From Candidatus Leptovillus gracilis (GTDB lineage: Bacteria; Chloroflexota; Anaerolineae; Promineifilales; Promineifilaceae): DNA of 64,000 bases. The stretch lies in NCBI GenBank assembly GCA_016716065.1, contig JADJXA010000012.1, positions 124,001-188,000 of the forward strand, in the 5' to 3' direction. The notes below the pieces were generated by a model. The model made no database searches. It was not told the origin of the DNA and saw nothing but the letters and a program-made list of their open reading frames with translations. The position numbers and the translations under genes were made by a program. Numbering within the stretch: position 1 is the first letter of the stretch; each line of letters opens with the position of its first letter. Positions 1 through 7,589 of the stretch are shown piece by piece.

Positions 1-1
1 G

Positions 2-352
2 TCGTCGGTGGACACGGAGACTGAGGCTTCGATTCGGGAAGCGCTGAATGGGTTAATGGCTACGCGAACAACGTTTGTCATTGCCCACCGGATTCAGAGC
101 GTGATGGAAGCGGATTTGATTTTGGTGCTGGATAACGGCCGTATCATCCAACGCGGCATACACAGCGAACTGCTGGCCCAGCCCGGCACATATCAACAAA
201 TCTATGACTTGCAGGCGCGCATTGAAGCGGAACTGGAACAAGAGATCGCCTCGGTGGACCGGGCGCGGAATGGGAATGGCAATGGGCACGGCAATGGCCG
301 CCATAACGGCCGTTTCCACGAAGAACTAACCACCACCCTGGCCGTCAACTAA
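2..352 (+). CDS. ABC exporter half-transporter, C-terminal end only (partial)
   Basis: The reading frame is open at the left edge and starts inside the nucleotide-binding domain, just after Walker B: the first residues are the D-loop SSVD. The switch (H-loop) histidine follows in FVIAHR, then the usual ending of an ABC ATPase and a low-complexity tail rich in Gly-Asn-His (about residues 90-105). The GTG at 8 is only an internal Val codon, not a start. The gene is followed after 53 bases by a second ABC half-transporter on the same strand, so the two probably form a heterodimeric exporter of the ABCB/MsbA type. Walker A, the signature motif and the membrane domain lie outside the window, so substrate and catalytic competence cannot be judged. 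Confidence 0.9.
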   Translation, partial: SSVDTETEASIREALNGLMATRTTFVIAHRIQSVMEADLILVLDNGRIIQRGIHSELLAQPGTYQQIYDLQARIEAELEQEIASVDRARNGNGNGHGNGRHNGRFHEELTTTLAVN

Positions 353-392
353 ATTAGAAGTTCAACTTCTGTAGAGAAGTTGAACTTCTAAT
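353..392. repeat. Perfect 18-bp inverted repeat between two ABC genes
   Basis: ATTAGAAGTTCAACTTCT (353-370) is followed by a four-base loop gtag and its exact reverse complement (375-392). It begins immediately after the stop codon of the first ABC gene and ends 13 bases before the start of the second. There is no U-run, so it looks like an mRNA-stabilising or attenuating hairpin, or a repeat element, more than a classical terminator. Confidence 0.85.
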
Positions 393-405
393 CGGAGACC
401 TCATC

Positions 406-2238
406 ATGTCTGATGAATATCGTTTTGAAGAAGAAGAATTTAACACCCAATTTAACGGACAAACCGTCCTGCGTATTCTGAAACAGGGCCTGAACCATTG
501 GCCGCTGATGCTCTTTTTCCTGATCAGCATCAGCATGGTGTCGGCGTTAGACAGCTACTTCACCTTCCTGAGCAAGCGCATCATGGACGAAGGTATCATC
601 GCCGGCGACATGGACATGCTCACACGCATCATCATCCAGTATGGCTTGCTGATGATTTTGCAGGCGGTGATGGTTTTTGGCTTCATCACCTGCGCCGGGA
701 TGTTGAGCGAACGGGTGCAGTACGACCTGCGCAAGACAATGTTCGGCCGGCTGCAAGAGCTTTCGCTGTCTTACTTCGACCGCACGCCGGTCGGCTGGCT
801 GATGTCGCGCGTGACATCGGACACACAGCGCGTGGGCGATCTGGTATCCTGGGGTTTCCTGGATGTGACCTGGGGCATCACCAACATCACAACCGCCCTG
901 GTGTTCATGTTCCTGATTAGCTGGCGCATGGCGTTGATCGTCCTGATCATGATTCCCGTCTTGCTCATCGTCGCCTCGCTTTTTAAGAAGAAAATCCTGG
1001 TGGAATACCGCAAGGTGCGTAAACTGAACTCCAAGATCACTGGTTCTTACAACGAGAACATCACTGGCGTACGGGTGGTGAAATCGCTGCGACGCGAAGA
1101 AGAGAACCTGCGCGAGTTTGGCGAACTGAGCGGCAGCATGTACAAAGCCGGCTTCCGGGCAGCATGGTTATCGGCGCTGTTCCTACCGACGGTCTTGCTG
1201 ATTACCGCGTTGGGCGTGGGCAGTGTGGTGGTTTATGGCGGCTACCAGTTTCAACTCGGCGGCATGACGGTTGGTGGTATTCAGGCTTTCATCTCCTACA
1301 TCTTTTTCATGATGTGGCCGGTGCAAGAACTGGCCCGCGTCTACGCCGAAATGCAGCAGTCCATCGCTTCGGGCGAACGCATCTTCTCGTTGATAGACGC
1401 CGTGCCGGAGATTCAAAATCAACCCGGCGCGGGCGACCCTGGTTCGATTCGGGGCGACATCGTGTTCGACAATGTGGATTTCTACTACGAAGCCGAAAAA
1501 CCGGTGCTGACGAACTTTAATCTGACGATTAAACAGGGCGAAACCATCGCCCTGGTGGGACCGACGGGCGCCGGCAAGTCTACATTGGTGAACCTGATCT
1601 GCCGCTTTTACGAGCCGAAGGGTGGCCAGATTCTGATCGCCGGGCAAGATTACCGTGACCTGACGCTGCACGCCATTCATTCACGAATTGGCATGGTGCT
1701 GCAAACGCCGCACCTGTTTTCAGGCACGGTGATGGAGAATTTGCGTTACGGCCGTTTGGAAGCCAGCGACGACGAGGTAATGGCTGCCGCCAAACTGGCC
1801 GGCGCCGATACCTTCATCAGTAAGCTGGAAAAAGGGTACAACACGCAGGTAGGTGAAGGCGGCGTGCTGCTGTCCGTTGGGCAAAAGCAGCTCATCAGTC
1901 TGGCGCGCGCCGTGCTGGCCCAGCCAGATGTCTTCATCATGGACGAGGCGACCAGTTCGGTGGACACGCTGACAGAAGCGCTGATCCAACAAGGCATGGA
2001 ACGGTTGATGGAAGGGCGCACCAGTTTTGTCATCGCCCACCGGTTGTCTACCATCAAACGGGCTGACCGCATCCTGGTGATTGAGAAGGGTGGCGTCTCA
2101 GAAATGGGCACACACGCCGAACTCATCCGCCAGCGCGGCCATTACTACGAGTTATACACGAAACAGTTCCGCGATGAAATGGCGCAGGCTTACGCAGCCG
2201 AAGAAGGGAAAAAAGCGGAATTGGCCGCAGCGGTTTAA
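406..2238 (+). CDS. ABC transporter, fused permease and ATP-binding protein
   Basis: The 610-residue length and layout match type IV (ABCB1/MsbA-like) exporter subunits. Several hydrophobic helices occupy about residues 30-300. The ATPase domain follows, with Walker A GPTGAGKST at 385-393, Walker B ending in IMDEATSSVD with Asp513-Glu514, and the H-loop His545. The signature motif reads LSVGQ (489-493) instead of LSGGQ. The catalytic Glu is kept. In heterodimeric exporters one composite site is often degenerate, so the altered signature may mark an asymmetric pair with the gene at the left edge; that is inference. Export of a lipid, peptide or drug is likely, but the substrate cannot be told. 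ATG 406 is preceded by a purine-rich stretch (tcggagacc). Confidence 0.95.
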   Translation: MSDEYRFEEEEFNTQFNGQTVLRILKQGLNHWPLMLFFLISISMVSALDSYFTFLSKRIMDEGIIAGDMDMLTRIIIQYGLLMILQAVMVFGFITCAGMLSERVQYDLRKTMFGRLQELSLSYFDRTPVGWLMSRVTSDTQRVGDLVSWGFLDVTWGITNITTALVFMFLISWRMALIVLIMIPVLLIVASLFKKKILVEYRKVRKLNSKITGSYNENITGVRVVKSLRREEENLREFGELSGSMYKAGFRAAWLSALFLPTVLLITALGVGSVVVYGGYQFQLGGMTVGGIQAFISYIFFMMWPVQELARVYAEMQQSIASGERIFSLIDAVPEIQNQPGAGDPGSIRGDIVFDNVDFYYEAEKPVLTNFNLTIKQGETIALVGPTGAGKSTLVNLICRFYEPKGGQILIAGQDYRDLTLHAIHSRIGMVLQTPHLFSGTVMENLRYGRLEASDDEVMAAAKLAGADTFISKLEKGYNTQVGEGGVLLSVGQKQLISLARAVLAQPDVFIMDEATSSVDTLTEALIQQGMERLMEGRTSFVIAHRLSTIKRADRILVIEKGGVSEMGTHAELIRQRGHYYELYTKQFRDEMAQAYAAEEGKKAELAAAV

Positions 2239-2246
2239 CAAAGAAC

Positions 2247-2290
2247 GAGTGAAGATTGGAGATGCGCAGCAGCATTTTCGATCTTCACTC
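2247..2290 (+). terminator. Candidate terminator hairpin after the ABC exporter
   Basis: GAGTGAAGAT (2247-2256) pairs perfectly with ATCTTCACTC (2281-2290) around a 24-base loop, between the convergent ABC and AMMECR1 genes. The T-rich run after the stem (ctcactcttcttc) is interrupted, so termination strength is uncertain. Confidence 0.5.
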
Positions 2291-2291
2291 C

Positions 2292-2891
2292 TCACTCTTC
2301 TTCAATCACGGCCGTTTCAAACCACCACAACTCCCCCTCCCGCCAGGCAAACCAGGGCAGGCCGGCCTTGCGGCACAAATTCTGCAAAAACTCCTCCCGC
2401 GTCCAACCAAAGATCACCGCCACCTGGGGCAGCAGCAGCCCTCGCTGACGGCCGTGCTGGAGACACAGCCCATGACGCCCCACCTCAATCTGACTCACAT
2501 CCTCCACTCGTTGCAGCGGTGACAAGATAGAAATCTCAATGGCGATGTCGTCCAATTCGGCCAGAGTCAGCGGCGGGAAACGGGGGTCGCGCGTGGCCGC
2601 TTTCACCGCCATAGCCGCTACCACCTGGGCCAGAGGCCAATCCGGCTCGATATGGCCGATGCAGCCGCGCAGCCGCCCCGCATGGGGGACAAGCAAGTCG
2701 TCGCGCAGCCGTAACGTGACAAACACGCCAGCCGGCTGCTGCAAATCTGGATCATCTGCCTCTACCGGCAGCATCTCGCCAACCGCCAGATAATGTCGCA
2801 GGGCGGCGCGCGCCAGCCGCAGCAGCGTTTGCCCTTGTGCGGGCGTCAGGCGCAGCGGCACACCTCCGTCCAAATTAGTTTGTGCAGCCAT
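2292..2891 (-). CDS. AMMECR1-domain protein (AmmeMemoRadiSam system protein A-like)
   Basis: The 199-residue protein carries the AMMECR1 fold with its hallmark LRGCIGH at 74-80, followed by the family blocks around AVKAATRDPRFPPL and ISILSP. Members are often found with MEMO1-like and radical SAM partners; neither is next to this gene, so it is a solitary member. The biochemical role of the family is unsettled, and a link to protein or nucleic-acid modification has been proposed. ATG 2891 has a good ribosome site (GGAGAAG). The gene is convergent with the ABC exporter and its end touches the hairpin at 2247-2290. Confidence 0.85.
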   Translation of the reverse strand: MAAQTNLDGGVPLRLTPAQGQTLLRLARAALRHYLAVGEMLPVEADDPDLQQPAGVFVTLRLRDDLLVPHAGRLRGCIGHIEPDWPLAQVVAAMAVKAATRDPRFPPLTLAELDDIAIEISILSPLQRVEDVSQIEVGRHGLCLQHGRQRGLLLPQVAVIFGWTREEFLQNLCRKAGLPWFAWREGELWWFETAVIEEE

Positions 2892-3036
2892 TGGGCTTCT
2901 CCCTGCGGCTGCCTGTTACCAGGACAACCGCGCTACCTGAGCAAAGTTTACCATGAACCACTTGCCCCGCCACAACCGCCGTTTGAACCGGGCATTGGGG
3001 TAGACGGCCGTTCCCCCCTGTGGTAAATTTCCGCCT

Positions 3037-3624
3037 ATGACAAACCGAGCCATTCTCTCTGTGTACGATAAGGCAGGGCTGGTAGATTTCGCCACCGCCC
3101 TGGCCGACCTGGATTGGGGATTAATCGCCAGCGGCGGCACCGCCCGCCAACTGCGAGAAACCGGCCTGCCTGTGTTAGATGTCTCCGACGTCACCGGCGC
3201 GCCGGAAATGTTAGGCGGCCGGGTCAAAACCCTGCATCCGGCCGTGCATGGCGGCATCCTGGCCCGCGATCTGCCCGAAGATTGGGCCGATCTGAGGGCG
3301 CAGAGCATCAACCCCATTCACCTGGTTGTCTGTAACCTGTACCCCTTCGAGAAAACCATCGCCCAGCCCGGCGTCAGCCTGGCCGAAGCCATCGAGCAAA
3401 TAGACATCGGCGGCGTCACGCTGCTGCGAGCGGCGGCGAAAAACTTTGCCCGTGTCACCGTCGCTTGCGACCCACAAGATTACGCCATTATCCTGGCCGA
3501 ACTGCGCCAGCATGGGCAGGTCACTCTGGCGACGCGGCAGCGATTGGCGGTGAAAGCCTTCGCCCATACCCGCGACTACGACACGGCGATTACGGCTTAT
3601 TTGCAAGAGGTGACGGCCGTTTAG
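3037..3624 (+). CDS. purH: IMP cyclohydrolase, N-terminal half of split PurH
   Basis: This 195-residue protein corresponds to the methylglyoxal-synthase-like IMP cyclohydrolase domain of PurH, which closes the purine ring of FAICAR to give IMP in the cytosol. Family blocks are clear: LIASGGTARQL near residue 30, DVSDVTGAPEMLGGRVKTLH near 50-70, HGGILAR, and NLYPFEKT near 105. In most bacteria this domain is fused to AICAR transformylase in a protein of 510-530 residues. Here it ends with its own TAG, and the transformylase is a separate gene starting 376 bases downstream, with three structured repeats between. The two gene products together complete the last two steps of IMP synthesis. Confidence 0.95.
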   Translation: MTNRAILSVYDKAGLVDFATALADLDWGLIASGGTARQLRETGLPVLDVSDVTGAPEMLGGRVKTLHPAVHGGILARDLPEDWADLRAQSINPIHLVVCNLYPFEKTIAQPGVSLAEAIEQIDIGGVTLLRAAAKNFARVTVACDPQDYAIILAELRQHGQVTLATRQRLAVKAFAHTRDYDTAITAYLQEVTAV

Positions 3625-3722
3625 CCAGACCTGGGCGCACAGACAAGGTGACAGCTGACTTGGACTAGATTTTCAGGAGACCTCATGGGTGGGCTGCACC
3701 CACCAACACGAACGAAAACCCT

Positions 3723-3772
3723 GGGAGCGCAGGCGTCTCGCCTGCCGGGGCGGACGGGACGTCCGCGCTCCT
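3723..3772. repeat. 50-nt double-hairpin repeat, copy 1
   Basis: The unit is an outer 6-bp stem (GGGAGC/GCTCCC) enclosing two 17-nt hairpins, GCAGGCGTCTCGCCTGC and GCGGACGGGACGTCCGC, separated by CGGG. In this copy the last outer base is changed (gctcct). GAAAA before and TTTTC after can extend the outer stem. The 106-base spacing to copy 2 includes a shared sequence reading gtgggttgcaccc, so the units form a short tandem array. Confidence 0.9.
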
Positions 3773-3828
3773 ATTTTCAAGGGACACATCATGAGTGGGT
3801 TGCACCCATCAACACGAATGAAAACCCT

Positions 3829-3878
3829 GGGAGCGCAGGCGTCTCGCCTGCCGGGGTGGACGGGACGTCCGCGCACCT
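3829..3878. repeat. 50-nt double-hairpin repeat, copy 2
   Basis: Same architecture as the copy at 3723, with two changes: the second hairpin starts gtggacg instead of gcggacg, giving a G-T wobble, and the closing stem reads gcacct, breaking one outer pair. It lies between the two purH half-genes and starts 102 bases before copy 3. Confidence 0.88.
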
Positions 3879-3930
3879 ATTTTCAAGGGAGACTTCACCG
3901 GCTGCGCCGACCACCATGAATGAAAACCCT

Positions 3931-3980
3931 GGGAGCGCAGGCGTCTCGCCTGCCGGGGCGGACGGGACGTCCGCGCTCCC
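3931..3980. repeat. 50-nt double-hairpin repeat, copy 3
   Basis: A perfect copy with fully paired outer stem GGGAGC/GCTCCC. It ends 20 bases before the start codon of the second purH gene and directly abuts that gene's ribosome site (AAGGAGG at 3989-3995), so folding of the transcript could influence translation initiation. Confidence 0.92.
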
Positions 3981-4000
3981 ATTTTCGAAGGAGGGAAACA

Positions 4001-5173
4001 ATGACATCGGAAATTGAACTGCGCTACGGGATGAACCCCCATCAAAAACCGGCGCGAATTTATATTAACCACGGCGACCTGCCTATTCAGGTACTCAACG
4101 GCGCGCCAGGGTATATCAACTTATTGGATGCGCTCAATTCGTGGCAGTTGGTGCGGGAGCTAAATAAGGCTCTAGGGCTGCCGGCGGCGGCTTCGTTTAA
4201 ACATGTCAGCCCGGCCGGCGCGGCCGTGGGCGTTCCTCTGAGCGATGCACTAAAACAAGCCTATTTCGTCGAACACGATACGCTGTCACCGCTGGCTGCC
4301 GCCTATGCGCGTGCGCGGGGCGCGGACCGCATCTCCTCGTTTGGCGATTGGGCGGCGCTGAGCGACGTGGTAGACGAATCAACCGCCCATCTGCTGAGGC
4401 GCGAGGTATCTGATGGCGTCATCGCGCCGGGCTATGAACCGGCGGCCCTGGAAATTTTACGCGCCAAGAAAAAAGGCAGCTACTGTGTCATCCAGGTGGA
4501 CCCAAACTATGAGCCACCGGCAATGGAGCAGCGTGAGTTGTTTGGCCTGGTTCTGGCGCAAAAGCGCAACGACGCCCTGCCCACCTATGCTGATCTGGCA
4601 GAGGTCGTTACCAGCCAACAAAATGTGCCGAACAGCGCCCGGCGCGACATGCTTGTGGCGCTGTTGACGTTAAAATACACGCAGTCCAATTCAGTCTGTT
4701 ACGCGCTGGATGGGCAGGTGATTGGCGTGGGCGCGGGGCAGCAGTCGCGTATTCATTGTACCCGGCTGGCCGGTTCTAAGACCGACATCTGGTTCTTGCG
4801 TCAGCATCCGCGGGTGCTGCACCTGCCCTTCCGCGATAAAATCGGCCGAACAGAGCGGGACAATGCCATCGACCAGTTTTTGCAGGAGCAGTTGACGCCG
4901 GCCGAGGAAGCAGTATGGCGACAAAACTTTACCGAGACGCCGGAACGGTTGACGGCCGTTGAAAAACGGGACTGGCTGAACCAGTTAACCGCGGTGACGC
5001 TGGGATCAGACGCCTTCTTCCCCTTCCGCGACAGCATAGACCGCGCCCAACAAAGCGGCGTGCGCTACGTGGTGCAGCCCGGCGGCTCCCTGCGTGATGA
5101 TGTCGTCACCGAGGCGTGCAATGAGTATGGCATGGCGATGATTATGACCGGGGAACGCCTGTTCCACCACTAA
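4001..5173 (+). CDS. purH: AICAR transformylase, C-terminal half of split PurH
   Basis: The protein of 390 residues is the stand-alone form of phosphoribosylaminoimidazolecarboxamide formyltransferase, which formylates AICAR with 10-formyl-THF. MNPHQKPAR near the N terminus, SFKHVSPAGAAVG with the catalytic Lys-His pair, NSVCYALDGQ, GAGQQSRIHCTRLAG and the C-terminal GERLFHH all match that family. The frame is open upstream to 3920, but that extension only translates the repeat. ATG 4001 has a strong ribosome site (AAGGAGG) and gives the family length. It works after the IMP cyclohydrolase gene product encoded upstream, in reversed reaction order. Confidence 0.95.
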   Translation: MTSEIELRYGMNPHQKPARIYINHGDLPIQVLNGAPGYINLLDALNSWQLVRELNKALGLPAAASFKHVSPAGAAVGVPLSDALKQAYFVEHDTLSPLAAAYARARGADRISSFGDWAALSDVVDESTAHLLRREVSDGVIAPGYEPAALEILRAKKKGSYCVIQVDPNYEPPAMEQRELFGLVLAQKRNDALPTYADLAEVVTSQQNVPNSARRDMLVALLTLKYTQSNSVCYALDGQVIGVGAGQQSRIHCTRLAGSKTDIWFLRQHPRVLHLPFRDKIGRTERDNAIDQFLQEQLTPAEEAVWRQNFTETPERLTAVEKRDWLNQLTAVTLGSDAFFPFRDSIDRAQQSGVRYVVQPGGSLRDDVVTEACNEYGMAMIMTGERLFHH

Positions 5174-5185
5174 CTGCCCGACAGT

Positions 5186-5219
5186 ACCGGCGTATGATGG
5201 ACAGTCGCCGGTTTTCTTG
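5186..5219 (+). terminator. Rho-independent terminator after split purH
   Basis: ACCGGCG (5186-5192) pairs with CGCCGGT (5206-5212), followed by TTTCTT. It sits 13 bases after the transformylase stop. Confidence 0.75.
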
Positions 5220-5288
5220 TTACTCTCACGGGATAGCGCCGCTGTTATCATTAAAATAGGGTCTTTGGATTTTTGTTGAGGTTCATCA

Positions 5289-5678
5289 TTGAATAAGCCC
5301 ATTCCCCACGTTGTTAGCGTCGAAGATGACGATGGCATTTATGAACTGCTCCAGGTCACTTTAGAGGCGCTGCCTATCGTTTTGCATCGCGCCAGCGACG
5401 GCCGTGCCGCCATTGAACTAATCACCCACGTTCAGCCCGACCTGCTGCTGCTGGACATTGCTTTACCAGACATGCACGGCTGGGATGTGCTGAAGACCGT
5501 TTGCGAGCAGCACATGAAACCGCGCAAAATCATCGTCCTGACCGCTTATTCCGAACCCGCCCACCGCCTGATCGCCCACTTCCAGGAAGTAGACCGCTAC
5601 GTGCAGAAGCCTTTTTCGCCGATGGGCCTGCGCCAGGTGGTCTGCACTCTCCTCGAATTGACCGAATCCCCCATTTAG
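5289..5678 (+). CDS. Stand-alone response regulator receiver protein
   Basis: The 129 residues are a single CheY-like receiver domain. The acidic cluster VEDDD is at 11-15, the phosphorylatable Asp56 is in LLLLDIALP, the switch Thr is in VLTAYS and the conserved Lys107 is in VQKPF, so all catalytic residues are present. No output domain is attached, which suggests a phosphorelay or protein-interaction role. The frame starts with TTG at 5289; no ATG is available upstream in frame with a better site. It is monocistronic, lying between the purH terminator and a palindrome at its 3' end, and convergent with the HAD-MazG gene. No histidine kinase is nearby. Confidence 0.88.
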   Translation: MNKPIPHVVSVEDDDGIYELLQVTLEALPIVLHRASDGRAAIELITHVQPDLLLLDIALPDMHGWDVLKTVCEQHMKPRKIIVLTAYSEPAHRLIAHFQEVDRYVQKPFSPMGLRQVVCTLLELTESPI

Positions 5679-5681
5679 AGT

Positions 5682-5715
5682 AGACCTGACCGGTTTTCGA
5701 AAACCGGTCAGGTCT
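5682..5715. repeat. 34-bp perfect palindrome, probable bidirectional terminator
   Basis: The sequence AGACCTGACCGGTTTTC is followed immediately by its exact reverse complement, centred at TTCGAA. It lies between two convergent genes and overlaps the last codons and stop of the minus-strand HAD-MazG gene. A close relative lies at 20687-20720. Confidence 0.9.
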
Positions 5716-6823
5716 GGCCGGGCTGTGAACGGCCGTTCCTCTGCTGCCGCTGCAAGACAGCGCGCACATCTGCTGGCTGCCAGCCAGGAGGCTTAAGCAG
5801 CTTGCCATCGGCGCGGCGCGGGCCACCCGCTTTTTGCAGATTGGCGCGATGCACTTCCTGGAATACCGCATCGGCGTCTACGCCACACGCTTCCATAGCC
5901 CCGTAAACAACGTAGAGTAAATCGGCCAGTTCGTGGACCAGCGGCGTCAGCGCTTCGATGGCGTCTGGCTGTTGGCCAGACTGTAATGCGGTGATAAGGC
6001 TGTGGCAGACGGCCGTTACCTCTTCATACTCCTCCTCAATTAATTTGAGCCGCATGGTCAGGTAGCCAGCATCTGGCAGCTGCGGGCCATGTGGCAGCGG
6101 CGACCCCACCGCCGCATGAAATTCACGGATGCGCCGGGCATTGCTGTTCAGAAAAGGGACCTCCCTGGCCCCCAGGTGACCCAGAAGTTGTTTCAGCGAC
6201 ATATCGGCCAGGGAGGTGAGCCGATACCCCGTCTGGGGGAAAGTCAACTGGCTGGTCATCTGGTTGGGCACGACGACGCAGAAAATACCGGCCGCCTGCG
6301 CCGCCGCCGCCCCATGTGGCGAATCTTCAAAAGCCAAAGCCTCAGCAGCGCTAACGTTCAGCGCCGCCAGCGCCGCCAGGTAAACGGCCGGGTCTGGCTT
6401 GGCCCGGCTGCCCACATCGTCGCGGCAGCAAACCGCGTCGAACTGGTTGGTGATGCCCAGCCTGTCCAGCAGCTTATCTACCCAGGCGTGGGGGGAACTG
6501 GAGGCGACGGCCGTTTTTAACCCCAACTGCCGCGCTTCAGCCAGATAGGCCGCCACACCGGGCATGATACTCTGTTGAGCCATCAACTCGTCATCCCGAC
6601 GGCGGCGGTTGGCCTTCACCGCTTCCCGGTCTATGGCGCGCCCCAGCAGCGATTCCAGATACGTATAGGGATTCAAAAAGTTAACCGAACCGATATTCTG
6701 CACCCACACATCCAACGGCAAATCTACGCCAAACGAGTGGTACGTCTCTTGCCAGGACACAAAATCCGGCGTTTCGGAGTCCAAAATCAGGCCATCAAAA
6801 TCAAAAATAAGTGAACGTAACAT
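5708..6823 (-). CDS. HAD-family phosphatase fused to a MazG-like pyrophosphohydrolase
   Basis: Residues 1 to about 215 form a HAD hydrolase of the beta-phosphoglucomutase-like group: nucleophile Asp8 and Asp10 in FDFDG, motif II in VASSS near 107-110, Lys142 in KPDP, and the acidic motif FEDSPHG near 165-171. Residues from about 225 form an all-alpha NTP pyrophosphohydrolase of the MazG/PRA-PH type, with EEEYEE (263-268), ELADLLYVVYG (298-308) and EVHRANLQK (323-331). The pair suggests nucleotide house-cleaning: pyrophosphate release from a non-canonical NTP followed by dephosphorylation of the monophosphate. That coupling is inference. The gene ends inside the 34-bp palindrome. Confidence 0.87.
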   Translation of the reverse strand: MLRSLIFDFDGLILDSETPDFVSWQETYHSFGVDLPLDVWVQNIGSVNFLNPYTYLESLLGRAIDREAVKANRRRRDDELMAQQSIMPGVAAYLAEARQLGLKTAVASSSPHAWVDKLLDRLGITNQFDAVCCRDDVGSRAKPDPAVYLAALAALNVSAAEALAFEDSPHGAAAAQAAGIFCVVVPNQMTSQLTFPQTGYRLTSLADMSLKQLLGHLGAREVPFLNSNARRIREFHAAVGSPLPHGPQLPDAGYLTMRLKLIEEEYEEVTAVCHSLITALQSGQQPDAIEALTPLVHELADLLYVVYGAMEACGVDADAVFQEVHRANLQKAGGPRRADGKLLKPPGWQPADVRAVLQRQQRNGRSQPGQT

Positions 6824-6861
6824 AATAAGTTTGACTAACCTTTGACCATTACAGAATCCAA

Positions 6862-6891
6862 CAAAAAAGCCCGCACTATGTAGATGCGGGC
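6862..6891 (-). terminator. Rho-independent terminator for the receiver gene at 6954
   Basis: On the minus strand GCCCGCA and TGCGGGC form a 7-bp GC-rich stem (6869-6891) followed by a run of six T (A-run at 6863-6868). It separates the receiver gene from the HAD-MazG gene. Confidence 0.9.
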
Positions 6892-6953
6892 CGTTCTAAT
6901 TCTCTTGTCAGCGGAACAATCCCCGTTTCGTCGTTTTCGCCGGGCAAGACTGG

Positions 6954-7346
6954 TTAACCGGTTAACACAGCATCTGACTCTACCAGGGCCAAACACTCTG
7001 TGACAACCCGGTTCAATTCCCAGGAACTAATCGGCTGTGTCAGGAAACGGTTCGCCCCTTTGGCTGCCGCTTCCATGGGGGCCTGCTGTTGGCCGCTGGC
7101 TGTTAACATAATAATTGGCAAATTTTTGAACCTTTCCTGAGACCGAACCTGCTCCATCAGGGTAAAACCATTCATAATCGGCATGTTCAAGTCGGTAATC
7201 ATCAAATCAACCTGGAAGTTTTCTAAATGCTCTAGCGCCTGGGGGCCACTTTCGGCCGAAATTGTCGTGTGGTTGATTCGTTCTAACATGAGTGTTAAAA
7301 GGCGATGTGTATGGGGCGCATCGTCTACTATAAGAATTTTCGCCAT
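6954..7346 (-). CDS. Stand-alone response regulator receiver protein lacking the conserved Lys
   Basis: A single 130-residue receiver domain has the acidic pair Asp9-Asp10, phosphoacceptor Asp52 in MITDLNMP and the switch Thr82 in MLTAS. The near-invariant Lys of the beta5 loop is replaced: the motif reads LTQP, with Gln104 where Lys is expected. In this family the Lys helps signal phosphorylation, so altered kinetics or a phosphorylation-independent role is possible. The gene lies downstream of, and on the same strand as, the RsbW-like/SpoIIE/STAS genes, separated by 243 bases. It has its own terminator. It could supply input to the partner-switching module, which is inference from position. 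Confidence 0.88.
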   Translation of the reverse strand: MAKILIVDDAPHTHRLLTLMLERINHTTISAESGPQALEHLENFQVDLMITDLNMPIMNGFTLMEQVRSQERFKNLPIIMLTASGQQQAPMEAAAKGANRFLTQPISSWELNRVVTECLALVESDAVLTG

Positions 7347-7589
7347 CTAATAGACCCTTTTCTTTAGTAACTGCTGCGCAGCCCGGCTGCTCAACGTCCA
7401 ACTTCGTTAACCCGCTACTCTGATACAAACGAAGTTAATGTAGCCTTAAAATAGCACAATTTTCTGTCGGTGGACCTTAAGAGCAGCTCCCGCAGATGGC
7501 GCAGCGGATAGGAAGAAAAGGTGAAACGGCCGTACACCAACCCCCATTTTCTGTGGTGCAGGACCAACCAGTAACAGATTACACTGAGA

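Noticed and set aside
3723..3980. CRISPR array
   Set aside because: Three regular repeats suggested it, but the spacers are nearly the same in sequence, the repeat is 50 nt with two hairpins, and no cas gene is nearby.
3673..4072. Small open frames on both strands over the repeats at 3.7-4.0 kb
   Set aside because: They translate the 50-nt repeat (peptides such as SAGVSPAG) and are not independent genes. The same applies to the N-terminal extension of the AICAR transformylase upstream of 4001.
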